From: Gordius sp. MW1
Taxonomy: Eukaryota > Nematomorpha > Gordioida > Gordea > Gordiidae
Assembly (NCBI GenBank): GCA_964036665.1
Contig: OZ038531.1
Span: forward strand, 10,230,168 to 10,294,167
Length of the DNA: 64,000 nucleotides
Direction of reading: 5' to 3'
Below the pieces are notes generated by a model that saw only the letters and a list, made by a program, of their open reading frames with translations, made no database searches and was not told where the DNA came from. Shown here in pieces: positions 1 to 13,635 of this stretch. A program made the position numbers and the translations under genes. How positions within the stretch are numbered: the first letter of the stretch is position 1; each line of letters begins with the position of its first letter.

Positions 1-2249
1 AAAAAGTTTTTTAATCAATTGTTAGGCTGCGAATGCGACAACTAAAACTTTTTTACGGGTTTCCCCGAGCAAGTCAATTATGAATTAAAGGGTGCGTTAA
101 GGGTGGTCTATAGTTTAAAAGAAAATTATTTTAAAACTTAATTATTTTTTAAAAAAATAATTTCAAAACTCGATAATTGCTTTTTACATTCTCATACACA
201 CATGCAATTTAAGACACTCATAAAGCAAAGTGGTGCTGACACCGACCGATGCGTGATAATTTGTTAGACTTGTGAGAGGGTGCAATTAAAACGTTTTTCT
301 CCATTCCATTTACAAAGGTTTTCTATTATACTTTAAATTGGAAGGGTAGGATGGGCGAGGCAAAAAACAAATAAAACAAATAACTGTAAGATATAATAAT
401 AACCTTAGCGTTAAAAAAAACTTTTAAAACACTTTATTTGGTGGAAGGCATCAAATTAAAATAACCTTTTTATCAAAGAGCAAACATGGAGAGATGTTAT
501 GGGTAAAGGAACTGTTATCAAAGGCCTCTACGGCTGCCTTCAACGGTAACCCATACTTTACTACGTTAACGTCTTTTGCGAGAAGTTCGAGAAGTTTTCA
601 ATATTTAAATAAAAAATTTGTTATTTCTCCGATAATATTTAAATTGAAAGGCGTTAGCTTTTTATATTAATATTTTTAGAATTGTGCGATTATTGTAAAA
701 TTTTGAGATATGCTTAAAATCCTGACATTAAAAGGATATGAATTTAAACAAGATATAGAACATGTGTTTCGGATCGTTAATGTCTAAATTTATCTATTTA
801 TAATTGTAGTGATTTAAAGTTTTAAAATTGAACACAACTAAATTGGCATATTAAACACCTCCCACATTATTTAAATTGCATCGTTGATGCCCCGAAAGAA
901 CACTAGGTTAATATCCAATTAATATATGCAAATTAGCCTCTAGTTTACACCTTTGGTTCATATGGGAAGGTCCGGTTTTATTACGATTTGCCAGAATTAG
1001 CAAATAAAAATATTTTATCATTAAAATGATTAGGTTCGAAGGAGTTGAGATTTATTGGAGCTTAATGTGTTTTCCGATGATTAAGGCGTTGCAAAGCAGC
1101 AATAAAATTTAGTATTGATTTATTTTTTAAGATTCAGTTTTGAAAGGTTTTGAAATTTTATATTAAAAATTTATTAAAATCCGTAATAGAAAAATAATAA
1201 AATAAAGAATATTAAATATTAGAGAAAATTTACAACTTTTTGAAAAGACGTCAAATGAGAGTTAAAACACGAGAAAAGTTTTACAATATTTTAAGGTATT
1301 AATTGCTAGCAAACTCACAGTAAATATATAGTTTTTAGAATTTACTTTTAAGTTGGAAAGCAAAACATCTGTGAATTGGGAGTTATGTGTAGTTAAATCA
1401 TTAACGAGTTCCTAATATATGTCTGAAAAACAATATTAACTAAAATTTACAAACGCTAATGTAATTGAACTAGAACTAATCATAGTCAAAAAATAGCCCA
1501 GATTTTTATAAGTTTTTGGATTATCAGAATTAAAAATAAAGGTTTCATTATGACAACCCTAAGAACCGCCGACCTTAGCTAAAGATTTTGAAGCTATGGG
1601 TGTGGTCAGGAGGGTCGAAGGTCAACAATTTTCTATTTTAACATATTTCATACATCATTTTTTTCATACTAAATTTAAAATAGACCTTTTAAGCAAAACA
1701 AAGCATCAATTTAGCACAAATAAGATTGGAAGCCTCGTTAAAATTTTTGGTAGGCGGGGTCGGTCGATTTTCGTATAGTTGCAGGTTGATGCAACGTTCA
1801 AGTCACGGGGTGGTGTGTTGTACATCACAACAATTTGATTAAAAAACAAATGAAGATGGGTAATTAATAATTTAGTAGGGACTAGTTGAGCACCACGTTG
1901 AGGTATTAATAACAACACCACACTATGATTCTATTAAATTGGTTTGTTGGCTGGTGCTCACGAATGAATTCTAAACATACTCCAATAATAATACAAGTCA
2001 CTTCTAAAATCGGTCATTTGATAAATCATTAGCGGCATTTATGGGATTAGTGAACTTCGTTTGAAAATTTGATCGATAAAAGATTTTGTTATGCATTTGG
2101 GGCAAAATTTTCTGTCTTTTAATTTGCACTGATATGGTTTTTTAATTATTAGTAGATATTGAATCACGAGTTTTATGCCATTTATAATCAAATTGTGTTG
2201 AACCTGCGAGGGAAAAAAATGTACAGCTTTTCTTCTTTATAAGTGTGGT
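1..2249. other. No gene recognised
   Basis: AT-rich, stop-dense in all frames. I see no repeat with defined ends and no exon-like block, though exons as small as those of PWP2 could be missed. Confidence 0.55.
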
Positions 2250-2414
2250 CATGGGGGTAGCCAGCATTGAAGATAGAGGAGGAGATAATGATTTAGGGAG
2301 GGGTAAAATGATCATTTTTGAAATTTTAGCCATAATCTTAATAAATTTCAACGAATTTTTGGATTTAGAGGGGACAGCCGACCCTCCCCCCCCCCACCCT
2401 TGGCTGCGCCCATG
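2250..2414. mobile_element. G/C-run MITE, family A
   Basis: Ends CATGGGGGTAGCCAGCATTG and GGCTGCGCCCATG. The inside has the family order ggaggagataatgattta, gggaggggtaaaatgat, ttttggatttagagggg, then cagccgaccctcc and a C run. Flanks TGTGGTCA / TGTAGTCA overlap the ends and may be the target duplication. Confidence 0.85.
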
Positions 2415-4414
2415 TGTAGTCAAAGGTAAAAAAAGTTGTAACCTTAAGGCAATTCATTCGTAAAATTTTCAAAAATACTTAATTATATATATGTTGCACC
2501 CTAATATATTACCAGATTTACTAATGCTAAAAAATAATACTATCAAACCCGCAAGCTCCTCACTAATAAATATTTTACTCAAAATAAGGGCAATCTATGT
2601 ACTTAGAAAACGTATCATAAATAAAGTTAAAATATAATTGATTTAGAGAAATCAGATATGATACAGTATAATTATGCTTACCTTGGTACAAGGATAAATA
2701 AACGGATAACATTGGTCCATCAAACATTTTGGGATATTGATTTGGATTTTCTAACAAATTACGAATGAGGCACCATTTTTCTGTATGTTTTAGCAAAAAA
2801 ATGGAATAAAATTTAGCACAAGCTACGTGTAATTTAATATTAATTGGCAAAAAGAAACGATGCCAATGTCTGGAAAATGTTGTTAGAATATCCGAAGTAT
2901 AATAGGCATATGGTGTAAATGTGAAGTTAATGACAATGTATTACTACTTTCCTGTCTACACTTTTTTCTTTTGTTACTCAATCTTTTACTGCTGCGTTTC
3001 CCAGTTAAACATACTGGATAGGATATGTAAAATGTGCCGCCAGAGTGATCTATAACTCAAGGAGCCAACCTCTAAAAAACGAATAAAGTTTTAGTTGGAA
3101 TTTGATACTACTTCGCCTATTGAAGGCAAAAGCTTAAATTATTCCAGACATTTATTACATATTAAGTAGGCCCATATATAGGGGAAGGGGGGAGCTATGC
3201 TAGAAATGCTGGAAAGGCTTTAAATGGAGTGGGTGATAAATTCATTGATGGAGTTTTGTTACCCTAATACATTGTAGGTTGTTTGCTAAATTTAAAGTAC
3301 ATGATATTTAGATCAATTTCTAAAAAAAATGGATGCGTTTAATTTTTATCGAAAACTTAGATGTACTGGAGGGGGCTTTGATCACTTTTGAATAAATAAA
3401 TCCTTTCAAAATGCTCTAATACCAAAGATTTTAAAATAGAGAGAAACATAAGCGAGCTAGTGGTAGGCAGGAACAGCTGTTTTAGCGCCTTCACACCCAC
3501 CCACCCTACCTCAATTTAAAAAAGTATTCCAATATAAGGTTATAAATTTCAAAAAATTAATTCTGTCCGTCCCTAAGATAAATTATAATAAAATCCCTTT
3601 ACTTTGTTTATTGCATATGCTTCATTTCTGGTTTGGTTATAATTATTTTTCTACACCTGCGGCTCAAATTTTAAGCATTAAAGTCATAATTTATAATTGC
3701 GTAATGAATGGTCCACTTAAGGGTGAAGAGCCCATCGGTGCATATTATTCCAACCAACGCCATAAAATACTTATAAATGCATTTTAAATGGTAAAGTATT
3801 CTTACTGTTAGTGTTTGTATTCAGTCAGGCATTATTTTAAATATGGCTTATGGGCTATTTTTAAATTTAAAGGGTATAATGTCGCTTAATTTTAAAAATC
3901 GATAAACATGTTTTAAATTAACTAAACATATTTTGGTCCGAATATTTTAAAGAAGGGGGGGGGGGGGGGACGGGAAGGCGGGGTTAAGAGTCATAGCTGT
4001 GTTTCTTGGTTTCCATATTAGGGTTACAAAACAATAATAAATTGGAGGTGGGGGCTGATAAAACTTTTAAAAAAATTTAAGCGCTAAAAAATTTATTCCT
4101 ACCTTATAAAGCAGCGTTTTTACGAACAGATTTGTAAAAAAGCAGAAAACCTACGCCTGTAGTTTAGATCATTTTAATATCCGATCCCATTACGTCTTTT
4201 ATAATCTGATTTATGTTCGACGGTTCGTTATCTTAAGTGTGATAAATTTATTGGTGGACAATTGGAAGAATATTAGATTAAAATTTTCATGAATATATAA
4301 GGCCAGAAATTACGATCTACATAAGCAAAAATTATTAAATCTTAATCTGCCTAATATATAAATTTATTAACAAAATTTTACAACTATGTTAATTTTTAAA
4401 ATTAAATTTTAATT
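2415..4414. other. No gene recognised; one G run
   Basis: AT-rich intergenic sequence. The only notable item is the G run at 3956-3969, probably the remains of a G/C-run MITE whose ends are gone. Confidence 0.5.
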
Positions 4415-4555
4415 TCCCCCCCCTCCCTTCCTAAATGGCGAGAAAAAAAAATTTTATGCAAAAAGCCTTGAAAATTAAAAATATTTATGTTTTGCCCCCC
4501 CCCCCTAATTGAACATTTGAACGTTTCGCCCCCCCCCCCTCTTAATCAAAAAAAA
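4415..4555. mobile_element. Decayed G/C-run MITE, short subtype
   Basis: The order ccttgaaaattaaaaatatt, tatgttttgcccccc, gaacatttgaacgtttcgcc parallels the 9548-9671 copy. The terminal CATGGGCG sequences are lost, and C runs exceed 10 bp. Confidence 0.6.
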
Positions 4556-6074
4556 GTCGACAAGTAGTTAAAAATTAATAAATTCAAATTTTTGTTTATA
4601 GCTTTAGAAAACTTACAATTCCTATCAATCCTCTTCCTATTGGTAAATATAAAAAATTTTAAGTTAATTATAGTCCCTAACACAATCTAATATGGGTATG
4701 TATAACATAATAAAATAATGTGTAAGAAAAGCCTTTATATATGTTTCCTTTGCAAAAAAACATAAAACATAATCAAAAAAAATCTTACATTTTCATTGAA
4801 TAATTCATAATAATATAAGCACGAATTTTCCTTAATAACTATTATAATCGAAAAAGTTAGGGACCAGATTTAAATGTAATGTCCGATTTCGATATAAAGA
4901 AAAAAGGAAATTTAATATGTGACTGCTCGCGTAAATTTTATTAGTCTCATCTCGCGAATAATATTGACGCGATGTTTTTTTATTATGGTCAAAGAGTAAC
5001 TCGTTGATAAATTATGTTTACTTTATTGAGCATTTTTAATAGAAGCATACTATAATAAAATTAAATAAATAATTCAATTGTGTTATAGTGTTTTATAGGA
5101 ATTTTGTTTTTAAATTAAATTCTCGATTAATTAAATAAAAGAATTTGGTATATTACTAAATGCTAATAAAAGTGAGCATTAAGGCATTATTCCGTTCCCG
5201 ATCCTTTTTTGTGCCAACTGGTCAATTACTCATAGAAGTAAATCTTCATTAAAATTGTAATTAATCTTTATCCTACTGATCCCGTTCACAAGGAAATATT
5301 TGCACCGCTGGATCATGTTGTGATAAATAGGTGTTAAAGCCATAAATGCCTTGGTTTATAATTGAAGCTTAAACAAAAAACTTATGATTCAATGCGATTC
5401 ATAAATCAATCACATCGTAAAAGAGAACGATAAACTCTGCACAAGCCAATATTCAGTTTGGTATATTTATAAATTAAGTTCACTTTTCTGACGTGAGAAA
5501 TTGTTGTAAAAAGTGCGAAAAATGTTGAAGTCACAAGGTAAAATAATTGATTACCATGCTTTTCATATGAGCACTATATTGAAAAAGCGTTTACCATACG
5601 ACAAAAATAAATGATAACCCAACACAATTTACATTAATTTAATGAATAAATCAAGATGTCTTGGGAGTGAAATGTAGATGATAAATTGTATATTGCTATA
5701 AATGCAGAGCGGCTGTTGTTTTAAATATTCCATTGACCACCCATCATATAACCATATATATTAGTATTTCTAATTGTAAATCAGCCTGTCAGTACATTAA
5801 CATCATCTATCTACGAGATTTAAAAGGTGTTAATTACATTACAGACATATTTTTTTATAAGGGGTCACTATCACTCTATCCGTTTCCAAAGTGTATTCAA
5901 AAAAAACTTTGATTAATAATCAGTTTTTTTTCAAATTGCCTATTTTTTAGTCCATGGTACCGTTTTTGAGACTTAAAATTAAAAAAAATGAAACTAGAAA
6001 AAATGCAAGAGTATACTAATTTCGATCAAAACATAATCAGTGAATGGGGCATTTATTTGACCTGAAATGGTTCC
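4556..6074. other. No gene recognised
   Basis: AT-rich sequence without exon-like or repeat structure that I can define. Confidence 0.55.
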
Positions 6075-6228
6075 CATAGGCGTAGCCAGGGAGGGGCGGC
6101 GGCCCCCCTCTAAATCCAAAAATTTGTTGAGATTTATTAAATTATGACTAAAATTTCAAAAAATGATTATTTTGCCGCTCCCTAAATCATTATCGCCCCC
6201 TCTAATTCTAATACTGGATACGCCCATA
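6075..6228. mobile_element. G/C-run MITE, family A, with 8-bp target duplication
   Basis: Ends CATAGGCGTAGCCAGGG and GGATACGCCCATA. Flanks are ATGGTTCC (6067-6074) and ACGGTTCC (6229-6236), one mismatch. It lies in the opposite orientation to the 2250 copy (the gggcggcggccccc block comes first). Confidence 0.88.
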
Positions 6229-6838
6229 ACGGTTCCTCCTACTTTAAAAGAAACCTTGATAAATTCAGTCTTTATACAAAATATACGTTTTTCGGAATAA
6301 ATTATAATTGCTTAAGACTTTAACAAAGTGATTTAATGCAAATTTCAAACCTTTTGAAGAATTATATAACGCTGCACTAAACTCTTTCCCTGCTGAACGA
6401 TGTTATAGCAGAATTTGTAAAAGGGGTAGGGGCAAAAATTGTTGCCATTATATTGATATAGGTTAAGGATTATTGCTATTAATATCCTTTTAGCTTATGT
6501 CCATTGTCCATTCCATAAGGGTCCGGTCAAGGATGTATTAACAATTTTGAAATGTGAATTTGAATACAATTTACGCCAATGGGCAACTTAGTAATATACA
6601 TTGCATTTTAAGGGAAATAAAATAAGGGGCAACCACTCATTCTTAAGATCTTCAAGTAATCCTACCTCCCGAATCTAAATGATTCACAAATTTCACCACG
6701 ACCACCTACATGTGGATTATGAACAATGGCGTTAAGTGGTCTCAAAAATCTTATTATATTCCTATTTAATTCTAAGTGTATAAAAATGACCTGCCTCTGT
6801 TTAAGCAATAAAATGATGACTAATGAAAATGGTCTTAT

Positions 6839-6978
6839 CATGGGCGTAGCCAGGATTGGATTTGGAGGGGGGCAATAATGATTTAGGGAGGGGCAAAAAT
6901 GGTAATTTTTAGCAATTTTAGTCATAATTACAAATATTTGGATTTATAGGTGGGCAGCCGCCCCTCCTTAGCTACGCC
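6839..6978. mobile_element. G/C-run MITE, family A, eroded right end
   Basis: The left end CATGGGCGTAGCCAGGATTG is intact. The right end reads TTAGCTACGCC and then stops matching. The internal order is as in the family. No clear target duplication is visible, and a second copy begins only 25 bp away. Confidence 0.8.
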
Positions 6979-7002
6979 AAGGAGGGCTTATACATAAGCA
7001 TT

Positions 7003-7132
7003 TATGGACGTAGCAAGGAGGATGCAGAGAGGGTTGGCTGCCCCCCCCCCTAAATTCAGAACGTAAAGAAGTAAATTAAAAAAAGATATGATTTTGCCCC
7101 CCCCCCTAGTTCCAATCCTGGCTACACCCATG
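7003..7132. mobile_element. G/C-run MITE, family A, with exact 8-bp target duplication
   Basis: Ends TATGGACGTAGC and GGCTACACCCATG. TAAGCATT occurs on both sides (6995-7002 and 7133-7140). It is short (130 bp), with two C runs. Confidence 0.88.
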
Positions 7133-8558
7133 TAAGCATTGGTATGTGCATAGACGGTGTTGTGTTAATAATTATGTCTATAATTATGTCTACTAGAATA
7201 TTTAATTAAAGAATTTGCATCTTTCCCACCCTTTTAAGCCAAAAAGTCACAATTGACCTGACCTACGCATTTCACTCTATTATTTCACTCCCTCGAGTAT
7301 ATAATGATTGAAAATGCTGAGAACAATTTAGATCACGGCTAAGATGAAATTCGATCGATCTTTCCGGACGTGACACCCTCGGTGTTAATGTTAATTACAA
7401 AGCTATGCATAGTTAACCATTTCTTAACCCCCCCCCCCTTATTTAAAGGTTAATCATTATGTTATGTTTAATTTTGTAAAACAATGAATCGTAAAACCCC
7501 TTGCCCAACACGCATGATTTTTTATCACTGGACCCTGCAATTAGGTATTTTGAATGTGAGTTTGTCTCGTTGCTTGCCGCTCGCTGAGATAATTAAGGCT
7601 CATGTCTATTCATGAACACGCGGTCAGTATTTAAATCATCTCATGTTCTGTCCACTACGCTAACACTACACTACGCGCTGCGTTATGTCTTTGTGTATTT
7701 TAAACTAATTATGGTTCTTCTATTGGAAATTACCTTCCTTTGGTTGGTAATTTGAGGCAAAAGTCACGATTTAGGTTACGGCCACTGTTTCTAACCTTAA
7801 AGGGTAGTAACATCATAAATTAAAAAAAAATATTTTTATTATCAATTTATAAAAATTATTTTATCATGCGCCTATGAATTGTCTATTTTATAAGGCTCAA
7901 AATACAACTGACCCAGTAGTGATGAATAAGAGGATACAAAGAATTTAATAAAAATTTATTAAATTAACTGCGTTTAATATTCACTGAAGTGCTAAAATTT
8001 AAACGTTGTTATCGATTTAATATAGCTCTTCTTGATAATATAATAAAAAGGATGTTACGACGTGTCAGGCGTCGAAAATTGTTTAGAGACACGTTCAAAG
8101 GCAGATTCATAACTTAGATCCTTACAAAATTTCAATTTACCCCTTTTCATTTTTTTAATAAACGAGCGTTATTGATCTTATACTAGCTATTTTACACTTT
8201 TTCAAGGGCCTGGCCAAGAGGAGGCAGGTAGTAAATTTCTGATAAATTTAATCACATAATGTCAAAATATCATATTTTGACTCTTTCTAAATCATTATCC
8301 TAGGCTAAGCCCATTTACTAGTATAAATAAATATTTTTAAAATACGTTAAAATAAATTCGGACGAGCCGAATTAAAAACCAATCCCTACATATTTTAACC
8401 GATAAAACAGGATAGCGATCAGCGGGACGAGTTTGTCATTGCATACCTCTGATAAATCATAATCTCAAACGCATTATCGCTATCGTGCTCGTGAGTCACA
8501 TTTTTAAATCTTTGAATTTAGGCTATGAATGAGAAATAAAAAAATATAAGATTATCAC

Positions 8559-8832
8559 CATGGGCGTACGCAGGTTTTGAATTAGAGGGGGGCAGATTAA
8601 AAAAAAAATTTTCCTCTAATATTTTCCTGAGAGCAAAAAAAAAAAAAAAAGGTCTCGGCTTTCCAAGCAAAGCCTAATTAGGGTGGGGCAGAACCTAATG
8701 AGGGTGGGGCAGAGCAAAATTAGAGGGGGGCAAAACATAATTTTTTTTAATTCTTGAGGGTTTTTGTATTGAAAAAATCTTATTTTTAAAATTAAGGGGG
8801 GGCCCTGCCCCCCCCCCCTGCGTACGCCCATG
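8559..8832. mobile_element. G/C-run MITE, subtype B, with exact 8-bp target duplication
   Basis: Ends CATGGGCGTACGCAGG and CTGCGTACGCCCATG. ATTATCAC flanks both sides (8551-8558 and 8833-8840). The 274-bp body has an A run at 8636-8650 and gagcaaaa/ggtctcggc segments shared with the 31686 copy, so these two form a subtype. Confidence 0.92.
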
Positions 8833-9547
8833 ATTATCACATTTTATGCTAAAATTATTTGTATGAGACCAGATTTATGAAGCGTTTAAAAATTTATTTT
8901 AGTATAGCTTAAAGTTCGAGACTGAAGCGGTCTTCAAGCTATTTTTAAAATATAGAATAATCAAATTTAATTTTATTTAAGATGATTCAAAAATAAAGTA
9001 TATTAAATAAAAGAAAAACTTTAAATAATTTAAAATTTAAATGTTTTGGTTTGGTCCTTGAGCAGACCACCTTAATATATCGTATTTATAATAAGCGATT
9101 TAGGAAACACAGGTTAGAGATTCAACGATCTTGTGCCTCTAAAATTTAAAATATGCTGCTTTATATTAGGTTTAATTTAATATTAGATTATTCCCTAAAT
9201 TATCCAGTTTACCTATTTGCCAAGATTGTTCTTGATTCTATTTTTATAAGCTAGAGCCAAGCGATTTTGTCGTAGGCTATTAACTTTGAATATTAATCGT
9301 TCTAAGAAGCGTCGGGCTACAAAGCTTAGGATTAATTTAGATTTGATTTAGGGTCATATAAATTCAAGTACTTTTCGGGTTGTAGTAAATTAGATTTATT
9401 TTTAAATAAATCTTTTCTGATTATCTTATGCTATACATATACAGTAAAGTACAAGCATCTTAGACGCCTAAATTTTTAAAGTTTGTATATCGACATGGAT
9501 AGTAGATGTTACAACAAAATTTTAACATATAAGATGGCGTCCATAAA

Positions 9548-9671
9548 CATGGGTAAAGTCAGGGGGGGGCAGGGGCCTTAAAAATTAAAAAAATTTATGT
9601 TTTGCCCCTCCCTAATTGAAATTTTGAGCGTTTCGCCCCCCCCCCTAATCCAAAATTTGGCTACGCCCATG
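9548..9671. mobile_element. G/C-run MITE, short subtype, with exact 8-bp target duplication
   Basis: Ends CATGGGTAAAGTCAGG and GGCTACGCCCATG. TCCATAAA flanks it at 9540-9547 and 9672-9679. The body (ccttaaaaattaaaaaaatt, ttttgcccc, cgtttcgccc) matches the decayed piece at 4420-4550. Confidence 0.92.
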
Positions 9672-10734
9672 TCCATAAATAATTATTAATTTAATTATAG
9701 AAGTAATACACGTTTTTACATGTCACCTTTATATATGTTTTGCCAAAGTGTATACTTAGATTCCGATTTGTAGCAAATTTTTTTGGTATTTAATCGTCCG
9801 ACCATGTCTATACTATAGATTTATTCAAATATTGTTAGCAGCAGACTACTTTTAGGCAACGTTTTTCCCTACTTATCATTTAGATTAAATTACTTCTAAT
9901 ATAAGCCTGTGTCAAAGATCAATAATTTCCTTGCTAACTCGATCTTGTATTATTAACACATTTATATAATATATATAAATTGTCCAAAAACAAAGTAATT
10001 GGCTAATAAATTTCTATTTCATTAGGACATATAAATAACTCTATACGTAGACATGGTTCTTTCTGTTTATTAAAAAATATTTGCTTTGTTTATAAAAATG
10101 TTTTTACTAATATAAAATAAATGATTTATTCTATTTAGACGAAGATTTGAAAGCTCGAGATTAAATAAAAGGGTATTATGGGTGATGGGTGTGCCAGGCC
10201 ATATGTTGCACAACTGCTGATTAAAATTAGGTATAAATTTAAATATGATATAGCTTCCTAAATTTGGTAATTATTTCAATTGAAAATGAAAATAATTTGA
10301 CAAAATACAGGTTACCCATAGTTATTTTCATAAATTTAGGGAACACAACATAAAAACAAAAAAGAATATTTTAAACATACTTAGAAACTTGAGTTGAGGA
10401 CATTAAAACAGCTTAACTGGACAAAAATTGGTAAATACATTTTAAATTCTGTTTGAACAACTTAATATATGGAAAAAAGCAAAGAGATCACGACAAACTT
10501 GTTTTGCGAACGTTCAAATATTATGTTAATGAGTTAAATGACAACGCAAGTGATTTTTGTCCAATTTGAGTAAAAATCCCGGGAGAATTAGTCATTTAAT
10601 TTATTTTCATATTTTTTTAAGCAAATTGTGGCTTATAAATAAGCGATAAATTATAATTTTACAGATAAAATATAAAATTATGATATATACACTCACAAGT
10701 ATAAAATTTATGGGGTAACATTTTTTATGTATAA

Positions 10735-11462
10735 TTAGAGGTGTGCACGGATCAAATTTTTTTTATCCGATCCGATCCGAGGGTATTTTGAAAAATTTTA
10801 AATCCATCCGATCCGATCCGAGTTGTTTAAAATCTAAATCCGATCCGATCCGATCCGAGTTTTTTAAAATCTAAATCCGATCCGATCCGAAATTTTTAAA
10901 TTAAAATTTTACGAACAGAACTTTTTATTGATGATTAAATTCAAAATACATAAAAATAAGGTATAGCAATTTTAATAGACCCGAAATAAATATAAAATTA
11001 TATTTGACTAATTCCATATTATCATATAAAAATAATAATGAATCTAAATTTTCTGGTTTAATTCGCGTTCTTCTTTCTTCTAATGTTCTTCCAGCCACTG
11101 AGAAATTTCTTTCCGAAGTGGTAGAGGTAGCAGGTAATAGCTAAAACTTTATTTGCCAGCTTATAAAGCCTTGGCAGGACTGTTTGATATGAAACCCACC
11201 ATTTCAGCAAATCTTTTTTCGAATCATATTTGCAATCTTCATTTCAAAGATAATTATGAAAAGGTATACTAAAAATTATTAATTTAATTGATTAGAACTT
11301 ATTATTGTTTATTTTAAATTTAAAAATCCGATCCGATCCGACTAAAATAAAATGTTGATCCGATCCGATCCGACTTCCAAAATTAAAATGTTGATCCGAT
11401 CCGATCCGAGTTCGGACAGATCGGATCGGATGTCATATCGGATTGATCCGTGCACACCTCTA
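10735..11462 (-). mobile_element. hAT element relic with GATCCGATCCGAT sub-terminal repeats
   Basis: Perfect inverted ends TAGAGGTGTGCACGGATC / GATCCGTGCACACCTCTA are followed by tandem (GATCC)n-type repeats. On the minus strand, 11140-11000 encodes LLPATSTTSERNFSVAGRTL, then EERRTRIKPENLDSLLFLYD. This is the hAT C-terminal dimerisation domain. The rest of the transposase is deleted. The flanking target duplication is not clear. Confidence 0.92.
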
Positions 11463-12179
11463 ATATGTATACTTTCCTAAGTTTTACCGAATAATTTTTC
11501 AAGTGACAACTCTAATATAAAATTATTTTATATTCATAATTAAATACCTTGGTTAAGAATTTAAATATGTAATAAATTATTTAAATTTTGAGATTTGAAC
11601 CATATATTTTTGAGGAACAAATCTACGGTTATAATGAGCTTGGCTATTCAATCCTAAATTTAGTGAGATTCACTAGAGAGCAGGCAGATTGTGTTAGCTG
11701 TCTAATTTGGCCAAGTTATTGCATTCATTCAGTTATAGCAACGATATATATAGAAATATTTAAATTAGAATGGTGTTAAGTTAAACTGAACCTACAAACT
11801 TTTAGATTTGCCTTACAATCAGAATTGGTGACTCCTTTAATCGGCAAGGGCTCGGCCAGGGTCCGATGTATTTATTATGAATTTATCCGCCTGTCCAATC
11901 TCGAGGCCCGACCCAATTCGTTTTTAAATTGTTACTTGTAGGCATTTAAAATTAATTTTACCATATGAATATATAATAAAACTTATTGCTATGAAAAGTT
12001 AATTTAAAACAAAGTTGTGAATGATAGAATTAGATTTTTAATTTATTATATTTATCCACTAATTAGTTTTAAAACAAACTTAGTTTATAATTACAAAAAA
12101 TTTTGATAGTTAAAAACTTTTTTTTATTTTCTTATATCATTTTTTAATAACCTGTAGCCATATAACAGGTCTTAAAATC

Positions 12180-12618
12180 CAGGGGTTTGAACCCGCCCAA
12201 AATAAAATCGGGTTTGGGTTTGGGTTTGGCATAAATTTGGATATCGGGTTCGGGTTCGTGTTCGGGTTTAAGGAATTAGGTTCGGGTTCGGGTTCGGGTA
12301 CAGGTTCGGGTTCAAGAAATTATATTATATCAATTATATATATAATACTTACAAATAATTAATGAATGAAAAATGCCGGAAACATAAAAATATTGAAATT
12401 ACAATCGTATGTTTTCGTTACATTGTCATGATAGAGAAAACTGAGATATTCAATTCACAATATATTTTTAAATTAAAAACCCGAACCCGAACCCTTATTT
12501 GTATTCATCGGTTCGGGTTTTAAGGGTATTTTTAAAAATGGGTTCGGGTTTGGGTTTGGGTTCTGTAAAACATCGGGTTTCACCCGGTTCGGGTTCAGGG
12601 GTTCGGGACAAACCCCTG
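12180..12618. mobile_element. hAT-like element of GGTTCGGG type with exact 8-bp target duplication
   Basis: TTAAAATC flanks it at 12172-12179 and 12619-12626. The ends CAGGGGTTTGAACCCG and CGGGACAAACCCCTG are inverted. Both sub-terminal regions are hexanucleotide-like GGTTCG/GGTTTG repeats in mirrored orientation. There is no transposase. Confidence 0.92.
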
Positions 12619-13537
12619 TTAAAATCTTAATTATGCAGGATTCTATCATATCCATCTATCAAGTATACTTGTTCCGAGGTTTACAATTCTATTCTAGCAA
12701 AGGTGAATCAAGAACTTAGATTTTTCACTTAAAAAAGCTTTAGCTTTATATTTGCTTCTTTTTTGATCCATAGCAGCACCATTGCAAAATTAAATAGAAA
12801 TTGAGGATAGACAAAATAGAAGAAAGCCAAAAATTAAAAAAATCTTTCTATTTCTAAATTTTAAGCAATCCCTTAACTTTAACATTTAATAATTAGCTCT
12901 CACTTTATAACACTATTTTAAAACATAAATTGCATATAAATTTATATTAAAAACGATCTCAAAAGATTCAGTTGAAAGCATAAAAAGGTATATTTTCGGC
13001 AGGATAGTTTTTCTTTTAGCTAATACAGTTTATTTAAAGTATATATTGTTTAAATTCATAGCATTCGAAATAAGGGAGGTATTAAAAACAATTTGTATAA
13101 AATTTAATCAAGTATGATAGCTACCGATAGATTAATTAAAATATTAATCTTTGCATCCTATTATGCAAATAACTAATTATTTTGGGAGAATAGAAAGGCT
13201 TTGGTTTACTTTGTTTAATTTTATGGTTGATAGAAGAAAAATATAATTAAGGTTCAGTGTTGAGAAGAGTGTCCCAATAAAACATCCAAAATAATTTCGT
13301 GTGTGGACTTTAACTGAATGACTTTTATCATTGTACCTCTAAATCGATTTGAGAATTTATGATATAATTAAATCCAACAAACTGCAACAAATAGTCACAT
13401 TAATAAAAATAAATATTTTGATTTTTAAATTACAGTATATTTTTATCTATAAATTTTAAATAAGCGTGAAGGTAAAAGAGCTAGAATATCGAATGGTTTA
13501 AAAGTTTTGGGTCTTAATAGAATTATGTGAGAGGCTA

Positions 13538-13635
13538 AATAATTACAACCGAGTTTGACACATGAAATTGAATCGGATATTTGATAAAAATAAATTCGCG
13601 CCATTTGAATCTGAATCCGATATTAAGACAAGCCC
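13538..13635. mobile_element. Partial copy of the TAA-type MITE
   Basis: About 98 bp match the left third of the 21310-21589 element in reverse complement, ending ATTAAGACAAGCCC and followed by TTA. The other end is missing. Confidence 0.78.

Noticed and set aside
3956-3969. A G run as a standalone regulatory or quadruplex element.
   Set aside because: It is more simply the leftover of a G/C-run MITE, many of which surround it. There is no sign of conservation.
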